Below are positions 13,465 through 20,594 of a stretch of 21,452 nt of DNA, in pieces. Origin of the DNA: Acidobacteriota bacterium (GTDB taxonomy: Bacteria > Acidobacteriota > Terriglobia > Acidiferrales > UBA7541); the NCBI GenBank assembly GCA_003224195.1, contig QHYP01000154.1, positions 4,399 through 25,850 on the forward strand. Direction: 5' to 3'. The first letter of the stretch is position 1; the number at the start of each line of letters is the position of its first letter. The position numbers were made by a program, and so were the translations under genes. Below the pieces are notes generated by a model. The model saw only the letters and a list, made by a program, of their open reading frames with translations, did no database searches and was not told where the DNA came from.

Positions 13465-15561
13465 GTGCGGCCGAACTTTCATCTCGTCCTGCTGATCCAT
13501 TCGCATCAGCCCTGCGGCAATTTTTGCGACGTCTTTGAGCGGGCCTACCAGCGCTCCTATCTGCCCTTTGTCGAGCTTCTCGAACGCCATCCCGGCATCC
13601 ATTTGGGCCTGCACTATTCGGGCCCGTTGCTTGAATGGATCGAAGAACACCACCCCGAATTTTTCGTCCAGCTCCGAGGGCTGGCGGCGAAGGGGCAGAT
13701 CGAGCTGATCGGCGGCGGCTTTTACGAGCCGATTCTCATTTCCATCCCCCAGGCCGACCAGCAGGAACAGATCACGCGCATGGCCGATTACATGGCGCGC
13801 CATTTCGGGCGCCGCCCGGCGGGCGCGTGGCTCGCCGAGCGCGTTTGGGAGCCACAGCTTCCGTCGGCGCTGGCTTCGGCAGGCGTCAACTACACTCTTG
13901 TGGACGACATGCATTTCCTCGCTGCAGGCTTCGAGGCGGAAGAGCTTTTTGCAGATTACGTCGCTGAGGATTGCGGGCGAATCGTGCGCGTGCTGCCCGG
14001 TCTGAGACTGCTTCGCTACTACGTCCCATTCAGACCCGTGCCGGAAGTCCTCAATTTTCTGAACGAATCGGCGGCCACGCACCCCGGCGGGATGGCGGCA
14101 ATGGGCGACGATTGCGAGAAATTCGGCGTCTGGCCGGGCACGTACGATCACTGTTACGGCAACCACTGGCTCGAAGACTTCTTCACCGCGCTCGAAGCGG
14201 AGTCATCCTGGCTGCGCGTTTCGACGCCCGGTGAATACCTTGCCGCGCACCCGCCCGTCGGCCGCGCCGATCTTCCTGCCGCCTCGTACAGCGAGATGAT
14301 GGAGTGGGTCCTGCCAACGCGCGTCCGCCAGCGATACAACGCAGTTCAGCAGGAGTTCACGGAGCGCTCCGAGGTTCAGTTCTTCCTCCGCGGCGGGCCG
14401 TGGCGCGCCTTCTTCCGCAAATATCCGGAGGCGAATCTTCTGCACAAGAAGATGCTCTGCATCTCGGCCAAGCTTGCTGGCGTTCCCGCGCGGCCGGAGG
14501 GAACTCGCGCAGCGGAAGAGCTGGCTCAGGCGCGCACGCATCTTCTCCGCGCCCAATGCAATGACGCCTACTGGCACGGCATTTTCGGCGGCGTCTATGC
14601 GCCCCATCTGCGTACGCCTCTGTGGAAGGAGTTGATCCAGGCGGAGACCGCTGCCGACCGCCACACCACCGGAGGTTTTCTGCCTCACCTCGAACGCGCC
14701 GATTTCGACGCCGACGGCGTCGAGGAGCTTGTCTTTGCCGGTCCCGAATATCATGCGCTCCTGCGCCCGGCTGGTGGCGGCACGCTGGTCGCACTCGATT
14801 TCCGTTCCGCCGCCGCGACGCTCGTCAATTCGATGACGCGGCGGCCGGAGGCCTATCACGCGCGACTGCGCGACGCGGGTAAACAGGTCGTCGCCGGCGT
14901 GACCTCCATCCACGATCAAGTGCGCGTCAAGGAGCCAGGCCTTCGTCTTTTGTTGTTCGATCCGGCTCGCACGCAGGCCGACTATGAAGCGCTACGTCTC
15001 GATGAAAACGCCAGTTTCGCCGGCGGCGATTACGCTGTCGGCAAGACGACGGCCAGCAGCGCCGAGTTGCTCCGCGAAGACCGCTTTCTTATGGGCTTCA
15101 AAAGCGCGGATGCAGCGCCGAAACTCTCCGTCATCAAGCGCTTCTCTTTTGGAACGGCGCCGCGCGGGTTCGAAGCCGCCTGCGAATTCACGCTGCGCAT
15201 CGAGCGCGACCCGGAGCAGCCGTTCGCGGTGGGCCTCGAGTCTGTCATCAACCTTCTCGCGCCCTCGGAGCCCGACCGCTTCTTCGAAACACCCAACGGC
15301 CGGCAGAAGCTTCGCTGGAGCGGCATTTTGCCCGGGCCCTGGCTGCGGATGGAGGACGGCTGGCAGCGCCTCCGCGTAATTCTTCACGCGCCGGAAGCCA
15401 AAGAGTTCTGGGTCGCGCCGATTGAAACGGTTTCCGAATCCGAAGAGGGTTTCGAGCGTGTCTATCAGGGCTCGCAGATTCTCGCTGTTTGGAGCCCGCG
15501 GCTCGCGCCGCAAAGGGAGTGGACCGCGCGGCTGATTTGGCGCATCGAAAGCATTTTTTGA
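13465..15561 (+). CDS. Glycoside hydrolase family 57 protein (4-alpha-glucanotransferase/amylase-like)
   Basis: The 698-aa enzyme acts on alpha-1,4-glucans such as glycogen or maltodextrins. GH57 signatures are in order: HSHQP at 12-16, GGGFYEP at 83-89, AWLAERVWEP at 121-130 with nucleophile Glu125, and MGDDCEKFGVWPG at 213-225, where Asp215 or Asp216 is the acid/base. After the (beta/alpha)7 barrel come DUF1925- and DUF1926-like beta domains (YWHGIFGGVYAPHLR onward), as in Thermococcus 4-alpha-glucanotransferase. No signal peptide is present, so it is cytoplasmic and most likely remodels storage glucans. The start is GTG without a clear Shine-Dalgarno, but the first motif follows immediately, so little can be missing. 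It converges on egtD, 42 bases apart. Confidence 0.93.
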   Translation: MRPNFHLVLLIHSHQPCGNFCDVFERAYQRSYLPFVELLERHPGIHLGLHYSGPLLEWIEEHHPEFFVQLRGLAAKGQIELIGGGFYEPILISIPQADQQEQITRMADYMARHFGRRPAGAWLAERVWEPQLPSALASAGVNYTLVDDMHFLAAGFEAEELFADYVAEDCGRIVRVLPGLRLLRYYVPFRPVPEVLNFLNESAATHPGGMAAMGDDCEKFGVWPGTYDHCYGNHWLEDFFTALEAESSWLRVSTPGEYLAAHPPVGRADLPAASYSEMMEWVLPTRVRQRYNAVQQEFTERSEVQFFLRGGPWRAFFRKYPEANLLHKKMLCISAKLAGVPARPEGTRAAEELAQARTHLLRAQCNDAYWHGIFGGVYAPHLRTPLWKELIQAETAADRHTTGGFLPHLERADFDADGVEELVFAGPEYHALLRPAGGGTLVALDFRSAAATLVNSMTRRPEAYHARLRDAGKQVVAGVTSIHDQVRVKEPGLRLLLFDPARTQADYEALRLDENASFAGGDYAVGKTTASSAELLREDRFLMGFKSADAAPKLSVIKRFSFGTAPRGFEAACEFTLRIERDPEQPFAVGLESVINLLAPSEPDRFFETPNGRQKLRWSGILPGPWLRMEDGWQRLRVILHAPEAKEFWVAPIETVSESEEGFERVYQGSQILAVWSPRLAPQREWTARLIWRIESIF

Positions 15562-15603
15562 CGCGCAGCTTGTTTCGGAAGGCAGTTTGCGATTCTGTCG
15601 GCG

Positions 15604-16572
15604 TCACTCCGCGATGAAGAGGTTTTGCGCGAAGGGCCACTCTCGGTCCACCCATTGACCGTCGCAACGGTAGCCCGTGCGCGCGGCCATGGCGAGAACT
15701 TCCTCGGCGTAGTATTTGTGCGAGCTTTCGGTCCACAAGGTTTCGCCCTTTTCGAGCGTGAAGGAAAGTTCGGCCACCGGAATTTCCACGCGCTGCTTGC
15801 GGATGGAACGAAGGTGCATCTCGATGCGGCGCTCCCGAGCATTCCAGCGCGCCTCATGAGCGAACGCCGAAAGATCGAAATTCGAGCCCAGTTCGCGGTT
15901 CAGCCGGCACAACAGATTTCGGTTGAAGGCCGCAGTGACGCCTGCGGGATCGTCGTACGCCGGCAAAAGCTGCGAAACCTGCTTGACCAGGTCCGTGCTG
16001 AGGAGCAGAGCATCGCCTGGAGAGAGTATCGCGCGGACTTCCCGGAGAAATTCGTCACCGGCGTCGCGGTCGAAGTTGCCAATCGTGCTGCCCAGGAACA
16101 GTACGAGCAAATGTTCGTCCGAGCCTCGCCGCTCCGCCGCCGCCGCAAGCCCTTCGAGGTACGGCTGCTCGTAGCCGACGATGCTCACAAGCTCGATGTG
16201 CCCAAGCTCCTTCGCGCAGGCCGCCAGCGCCGAGGAGGAAATCTCGATGGGGAAGTAGTACGTGCGCTGGCGCCGCGAGAGCGCTTCCAGGATCCACCGC
16301 GTTTTCTTCCCGCTCCCGCTGCCCAATTCCGCCACGAGCACCGGAAGCGGCAAGCCATCCACAACCTCTTCGGCGTAGCGCTGCAGCAGGCGCGCATCCG
16401 CCCGCCTCAGGCCGTATTCCGGCAGCACGCAAATCACCTCGAAGAGCGCCGAGCCCGCTTCATCGTAAAGATATTTGGAAGGCAGTTCGCGCTGGCCCGG
16501 CTTCGTCAGCCCGGCGCGAACTTCGGCCGCGAATTCGGACGCTTGCCGCAGAGGAAGGGCTTGAGTCGGCAT
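15604..16572 (-). CDS. egtD: L-histidine N-alpha-methyltransferase (hercynine synthase)
   Basis: The 322-aa enzyme methylates histidine three times to hercynine, the first step of ergothioneine synthesis. Family motifs: KYLYDEAGSALFEVI at 33-47, LPEY at 50-53, SAM motif VAELGSGSGKKT at 80-91, FLGSTIGNF at 159-167 and ETLWTESSHKY at 277-287. By my alignment Tyr36, Tyr53, Asn166, Glu282 and Ser284 match residues that bind histidine in mycobacterial EgtD. LPEYG replaces the more common LPEYY, so a pocket-edge position differs. It starts 21 bases after the egtB stop with CGGAG before the ATG, forming an egtB-egtD operon. Length is normal. Confidence 0.95.
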   Translation of the reverse strand: MPTQALPLRQASEFAAEVRAGLTKPGQRELPSKYLYDEAGSALFEVICVLPEYGLRRADARLLQRYAEEVVDGLPLPVLVAELGSGSGKKTRWILEALSRRQRTYYFPIEISSSALAACAKELGHIELVSIVGYEQPYLEGLAAAAERRGSDEHLLVLFLGSTIGNFDRDAGDEFLREVRAILSPGDALLLSTDLVKQVSQLLPAYDDPAGVTAAFNRNLLCRLNRELGSNFDLSAFAHEARWNARERRIEMHLRSIRKQRVEIPVAELSFTLEKGETLWTESSHKYYAEEVLAMAARTGYRCDGQWVDREWPFAQNLFIAE

Positions 16573-16593
16573 GTTTGCTCCGGAAGTTGTGGA

Positions 16594-17922
16594 TTATTCC
16601 TCGACGCAACGGAAAGTTGCGTAGGCGTGCTGGTAGTGCCCCTGGAACCAGTTGCGAAACGACCGCCGAAGCATGCAAGCGGCCGTCCGCGGTGAACCAC
16701 CCTTCATCACGTAATGCTTCCCGTCGAAGAAATTCGCGGAGTACCCCGGGTAGAAGGGGTAGGGTGCAAAGCCCGGGAAAGGTGCAAAGATCGTGCGCGT
16801 CCACTCCCACCCATTGCCGAGAAGATCCAGCACGCCGAACGCGCTCGCTCCGGCTGGATGCGAACCTACGGGCGCGGGGTCCCACCGGTGGAAGTTGAAA
16901 TTTCCATGATGCGCGCTTGGCGACTCTTCGCCCCACGGGTAGCTGCGTTCCGTGCCGTCGGGCGCGCCGTACGCCGCGCGATGGAATTGCGCCTCGGTGG
17001 GGAGTTGCCGGCCGAGCCACTTCGCATACGCGGTAGCTTCCGCATGACTCACGTACACCGGGCAATCGAGCGGCAGACGAATCTCCCCGAACATCGCGCG
17101 ATACAGCCAAAGATTTCCGTCCCGTTTCCAGAACGCTGGGTGCCGGATTCCCTCTTTTTCCTTCCATTCCCACGCTTCCTCCGGCCACAGCGCGCGGTTA
17201 TCGTAGCCCCCGGCCTCGACGAATCGCAGGAACTCGCCGTTGGTCACGTTGCAGGCGTCGACCTGAAAGTCGCGCACGTCCACTTCATGCGCCGCGAACT
17301 CATTGTCCCAACCGAACTCGTCGTCGTGCGTGCGCTGCAACCCGAGCGTCGCCCTGCCCGCGGGGATTTCAATCATCCGGCAACTGCGGCTTCGCGGCTG
17401 GGACGCAACGCCGGTCGGCCCTTTCGTTTTTCGCTCTGCTGAGAGCCGGTGCAGCATATAGGCCAGCGTCTCGATGTGCATCAGCCGGTGTTCGATGGCG
17501 GTTTCGAGCATGGTGAGGAACTGCGGATGCCCTTCGGAGGGCCGGCGCAGGGCGCGCGCGATGGCGGCGTCAAGCTCGTCGCGCACCCGGTGGTTGTAGC
17601 GCTCGACCTCCTCTCGTTTCGGCCAGTCTCCGGGCCGATCGTCGGGGAGCCCGCCGCCCACCGGGTCAATCCCGAAGGCCAAGAGCTGGTCGAACGTCGG
17701 CTGAAACGCACGCAACCCGAGCGCGCGCTGGGCCAGCAGATTCCAGTCGAAGGCTTCCACATGCCCGAGGTAGAAAATAATCCGGTGCCGCTCGGGAATC
17801 GGTCGGTCGTATATCGCTTCCGGCCGAACAATGCGGAAAAGCTCGTCCGTGCGCATGCGCGCTTCCGAAAGCCGCGATTGGAGGTCGTGACGGGCGCGGA
17901 CGGAAGTGGCAAAGACTCCCAT
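16594..17922 (-). CDS. egtB: Hercynine oxygenase / sulfoxide synthase EgtB
   Basis: The 442-aa non-heme iron enzyme joins hercynine to a thiol donor with O2, forming the sulfoxide intermediate of ergothioneine. An N-terminal DinB domain carries the iron triad: His54 (YLGHVEAFDW) and His145/His149 (EHRLMHIETLAYML). Residues about 183-442 are the FGE-sulfatase domain: GNFNFHRWDPAPVGSHP, VLDLLGNGWEWT and the C-terminal SFRNWFQGHYQHAYATFRCV. Donor is gamma-glutamylcysteine in mycobacteria, but cysteine in the characterised enzyme from the acidobacterium Chloracidobacterium thermophilum. No egtA, egtC or egtE is nearby, so cysteine use is plausible here. A Shine-Dalgarno (AGAGGA) precedes the ATG. 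Divergent from the transporter at 18061. Confidence 0.95.
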   Translation of the reverse strand: MGVFATSVRARHDLQSRLSEARMRTDELFRIVRPEAIYDRPIPERHRIIFYLGHVEAFDWNLLAQRALGLRAFQPTFDQLLAFGIDPVGGGLPDDRPGDWPKREEVERYNHRVRDELDAAIARALRRPSEGHPQFLTMLETAIEHRLMHIETLAYMLHRLSAERKTKGPTGVASQPRSRSCRMIEIPAGRATLGLQRTHDDEFGWDNEFAAHEVDVRDFQVDACNVTNGEFLRFVEAGGYDNRALWPEEAWEWKEKEGIRHPAFWKRDGNLWLYRAMFGEIRLPLDCPVYVSHAEATAYAKWLGRQLPTEAQFHRAAYGAPDGTERSYPWGEESPSAHHGNFNFHRWDPAPVGSHPAGASAFGVLDLLGNGWEWTRTIFAPFPGFAPYPFYPGYSANFFDGKHYVMKGGSPRTAACMLRRSFRNWFQGHYQHAYATFRCVEE

Positions 17923-18060
17923 GGCGTTTTCCTCTTCCGGTTTGATGCAAAACCGCTTCGAAGGATGCGCCCAAAATGAGGCAGGAGATTGGGAACTCGC
18001 AAAGTCTGACGCTCGAAGATGTGGAAGTCAATCGAAATGAATGCGAAACTTTGAACCGCC
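17923..18060. other. Shared upstream region of egtB and the divergent transporter operon
   Basis: These 138 bases separate two head-to-head operons and must hold both starts of transcription unless leaders extend further. It contains an 8-base palindrome CTTCGAAG (about 17954-17961). No convincing sigma70 hexamer pair was found in either direction, and no Shine-Dalgarno precedes the ATG at 18061. Confidence 0.5.
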
Positions 18061-18819
18061 ATGCCGCTCGACGCGACAGCCATCGAATTTCGTGCGGTCT
18101 CTTACGGGGTGAACGGCCGCCCGATCGTCTCGGACGTGTCGCTGCGGATCGCCTCCGGCGAGACTCTCGTTCTTCTCGGCCGTAGCGGTTCCGGAAAGAC
18201 AACTCTCCTTCGATTGATCAACCGCATGCTCGTGCCAACGCGAGGCGAGGTCGTCGTTGACGGCGTGGTTACCACCGCTTGGGACGCCATCCGCCTGCGC
18301 CGCCACATCGGTTACGTCATTCAAGAAGGCGGCCTCTTTCCCCATTTCACCGTGGCGGAAAATGTCCGCCTGGTGCCGTCGCTCGAAGGGTGGGAGCGCT
18401 CGCGCGTCCAAGAGCGCGTGGACTCACTGCTCCGCCTCATGAGTCTCGACCCTGCGGAGTACGCCGCGCGGCGCCCTCGCGAACTCTCCGGCGGACAGCG
18501 GCAGAGAGTTGGCGTCGCCCGCGCGTTGGCGGCCGATCCGCCCATCCTGCTGATGGACGAGCCGTTCGGCGCGCTTGATCCGGTCACTCGAGCCGAATTG
18601 CAGGGCGAATTCGGCGCGCTGGCCCGGCGGCTCGGCAAGACGATTGTCTTTGTGACACACGACGTGCGCGAAGCGCTTCTGCTAGCTTCGCGCGTCGCTC
18701 TGCTGGTCGAGGGCCGGATCGTCGCTCTCGCCGCGCCGGATGAATTTCTGAAGATCGCCCATCCCGAAGTGCAAGCCTTTGCCGCCGCGCTCGAGCCGCG
18801 CGCAGGAGGATCCCCGTGA
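18061..18819 (+). CDS. OpuC/EgtV-type ABC transporter ATPase
   Basis: The 252-aa ATPase energises import through the permease encoded next to it. Walker A GRSGSGKTT is at 40-48, Q-loop VIQEGGLFPHFTV near 86, signature LSGGQRQR at 142-149, Walker B ILLMDEPFGALDPVTR at 162-177, H-loop in VTHD. GLFPHFTVAEN and ALDPVTR are typical of the quaternary-amine (ProV/OpuA/OpuC/EgtV) family. Unlike osmoregulated ProV/OpuAA/OpuCA it has no C-terminal CBS pair, so it lacks the usual ionic-strength sensor. Its stop overlaps the permease GTG by four bases. The position opposite egtB suggests an ergothioneine-related substrate, but glycine betaine, choline or carnitine remain possible. Confidence 0.92.
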   Translation: MPLDATAIEFRAVSYGVNGRPIVSDVSLRIASGETLVLLGRSGSGKTTLLRLINRMLVPTRGEVVVDGVVTTAWDAIRLRRHIGYVIQEGGLFPHFTVAENVRLVPSLEGWERSRVQERVDSLLRLMSLDPAEYAARRPRELSGGQRQRVGVARALAADPPILLMDEPFGALDPVTRAELQGEFGALARRLGKTIVFVTHDVREALLLASRVALLVEGRIVALAAPDEFLKIAHPEVQAFAAALEPRAGGSP

Positions 18820-19448
18820 CGTTCTGGAGCTTCTTCGCCGATCACCGGGCCGAAATCCTCGCTGAAACGTTGAATCACCTGGCGCTCGTTGCCATCGCCA
18901 TGGTGATCGCGATTCTGATCGGCGTGCCGCTGGGGATGGCGCTCGTCCGCCGCCGCGCCCTGCGCGCCGCTGCGCTCGGCATTGCCAACGTTTTCCAGAC
19001 CATTCCAAGCCTTGCCTTGTTCGGTTTCCTGATTCCCATCCCGCTGATCGGCGGCATCGGCCGCCGCACGGCGATCGTCGCGCTCGTCGTTTACGCGCTC
19101 CTGCCGATCCTGCGCAACACCTATGTGGGTCTCGCGGGTGTGGATCCTGCCGTGCTCGAAGCCGCTGAGGCCATGGGCATGACCGACCGCCAGATCCTCT
19201 GGCGCGTGCGGCTGCCGCTTTCGCTCAGCGTGATTCTCGCTGGCATTCGCACGGCCACGGTGATCACCGTGGGCGTCGCCACGATTGCCGCGGCCATCGG
19301 CGCGGGCGGCCTCGGCTCTTTTATCTTTCGCGGCGTCGCTCTCGTCAGCAATGCAGTCATTCTTGCGGGCGCAATTCCCGCCGCGCTCCTAGCCCTTTCT
19401 GCCGATCTCGCGCTCGGCTGGGCCGAGCGCCGCCTGAAAGTCATTTGA
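18816..19448 (+). CDS. OpuC/EgtU-type ABC transporter permease
   Basis: The 210-aa integral membrane protein has about six helices and the binding-protein-dependent transport loop EAAEAMGMTDRQILWRVRLPLS, which docks on the ATPase. NVFQTIPSLALFGFLIPI and GVATIAAAIGAGGLGSFIFRG are characteristic of the ProW/OpuCB/EgtU permease family. The GTG start overlaps the ATPase stop (GTGA) and has a strong AGGAGGA at 18804-18810. Its stop lies two bases before the binding-protein ATG. In EgtU of Streptococcus pneumoniae and Helicobacter pylori the permease and binding domain are fused; here they are separate chains. Confidence 0.93.
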   Translation: MTFWSFFADHRAEILAETLNHLALVAIAMVIAILIGVPLGMALVRRRALRAAALGIANVFQTIPSLALFGFLIPIPLIGGIGRRTAIVALVVYALLPILRNTYVGLAGVDPAVLEAAEAMGMTDRQILWRVRLPLSLSVILAGIRTATVITVGVATIAAAIGAGGLGSFIFRGVALVSNAVILAGAIPAALLALSADLALGWAERRLKVI

Positions 19449-19449
19449 G

Positions 19450-20334
19450 ATGCCGCGGCGCGCCCCGATCTGCTTCCTGCTCGGTTTGCTGCTCGCCGCG
19501 AACGCGTGCCGCTCGCATCGCGCCGACCGCGTCGTCATCGGCTCGAAGTTTTTCACGGAACAGGTCATCCTCGCCGAGCTTCTGGCGCAGCACATCGAAG
19601 CCCGCACCGGGCTGCGCGTCGAGCGCCGCTCGAATCTCGGCAGCTCGCTGATCTGCCATCGAGCTCTCCTTGCCGGCGATCTCGATCTCTACGTCGAATA
19701 CACAGGCACCGCCGTCACCACCATTCTCGGCGAAAAGCCCGTGGGCGATTCCACCGCTGTCTATCAACGCGTGAAGCAGGCTTACGCACAGCGCTTTGGC
19801 CTCGAACTCACTGAGCCGCTTGGCTTCGAGAACACGTTCGCCATGGTCGTTCGTGGCGACGATGCCCGCCGCGAGCACCTGCGCACCATCTCGGACATTA
19901 TTCCACTCGCTTCCCGTTGGCGCGCCGGAGTCGGCTACGAATTCCTCGAGCGCCCCGACGGTTTCCGCGGCTGGGCCGAACGCTACGGTCTGCGCTTTGC
20001 CGAACCGCCGCGCGTCATGGACCTCGGCCTGATCTACCGCGCGCTGGCCGAAAAGCACGTGGACATCGTCGCCGGCAATTCCACTGACGGCCTGATCGAG
20101 ACTCTGGGTCTTGTCGCGCTCGAAGACGATCGCCACTACTTTCCGCCTTACGATGCCGTTCCGATCGTCCGCCGCGACACGCTCGAAAAATTTCCCCAGC
20201 TTCGCGCCGCGCTTGCCGACCTTGCCGGCAAACTTACCGCTGCGGACATGCGCCGCCTCAACTACGCCGTGGATGGCGAGCACCGCGACGTCGCTTCCCT
20301 TGTCCGTTCCTTGCGCGCCTCCAAAGGCCTTTAG
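19450..20334 (+). CDS. OpuAC/ProX/EgtU-type substrate-binding lipoprotein
   Basis: The 294-aa protein starts with a signal ending LLLAANAC, with Cys20 as probable lipid anchor (lipobox imperfect), so it is exported and membrane-tethered. The mature part matches the glycine-betaine-type binding fold: VVIGSKFFTEQVILAELLA at 28-46, GDLDLYVEYTGTAVTTILG at 76-94, PLGFENTFAMVV at 123-134, VAGNSTDGLIETLGLVALEDD at 207-227 and FPPYDAVPIVRRDTL near 231-245. Aromatic residues (Phe34/35, Tyr81, Tyr84, Phe126, Phe130, Tyr234) could build the cage for a trimethylammonium group, which betaine, carnitine, hercynine and ergothioneine all carry. It is the third gene of the operon. The ligand is not decided by the sequence alone. 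Confidence 0.9.
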   Translation: MPRRAPICFLLGLLLAANACRSHRADRVVIGSKFFTEQVILAELLAQHIEARTGLRVERRSNLGSSLICHRALLAGDLDLYVEYTGTAVTTILGEKPVGDSTAVYQRVKQAYAQRFGLELTEPLGFENTFAMVVRGDDARREHLRTISDIIPLASRWRAGVGYEFLERPDGFRGWAERYGLRFAEPPRVMDLGLIYRALAEKHVDIVAGNSTDGLIETLGLVALEDDRHYFPPYDAVPIVRRDTLEKFPQLRAALADLAGKLTAADMRRLNYAVDGEHRDVASLVRSLRASKGL

Positions 20335-20364
20335 TTGCCCTCTGGAAATACAGTCTGCTAGAGT
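20335..20364 (+). promoter_or_regulatory. Promoter for the Trm112-like gene and hldE
   Basis: TTGCCC (20335-20340) and TAGAGT (20359-20364) are 18 bases apart, with TGC before the -10 forming an extended element. It starts directly after the binding-protein stop; the leader to 20416 is about 45 bases. Confidence 0.45.
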
Positions 20365-20415
20365 CACGGGGCTGGCAACAAGCTTTCAAACTGCGCTTGT
20401 AGTCAGGAAGAACTC

Positions 20416-20589
20416 ATGCCCATTAGCCGGGAATTGCTCGACATTCTGGTTTGCCCGCAATGCAAAACCCCCGTGAAACTGACGCCGGACGGCGCGGGGC
20501 TCAAATGTTCCACCTGCCGCCGCGTCTATCCGATCAAAGACGACATACCGGTCATGCTTCCCGAGGAAGCTGCTATCGCACCTGAATAG
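20416..20589 (+). CDS. Trm112-like / UPF0434 zinc-ribbon protein
   Basis: This 57-aa gene begins MPISRELLDILVCPQCKTPV, has CSTCRRVYPIKDDIPVMLPE and matches the UPF0434 (YcaR)/Trm112-like family. Cys13, Cys16, Cys31 and Cys34 form a zinc ribbon. Relatives act as small activators or partners of methyltransferases, but the bacterial role is poorly known. AGGAAG lies six bases before the ATG. In E. coli ycaR lies between lpxK and kdsB, so the neighbouring LPS-sugar gene hldE fits a recurring link with envelope genes. It is separated from hldE by only five bases, so they are co-transcribed. Confidence 0.9.
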   Translation: MPISRELLDILVCPQCKTPVKLTPDGAGLKCSTCRRVYPIKDDIPVMLPEEAAIAPE

Positions 20590-20594
20590 CGCCG

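Noticed and set aside
15625..16695. Plus-strand open frame of 356 aa across egtD
   Set aside because: Opposite strand carries complete EgtD motifs; this frame has none.
17923..18060. TTGACT (minus strand, 18026-18031) as -35 of an egtB promoter
   Set aside because: The base triplets at 17-18 bases downstream (CAGACT) match the -10 consensus poorly.
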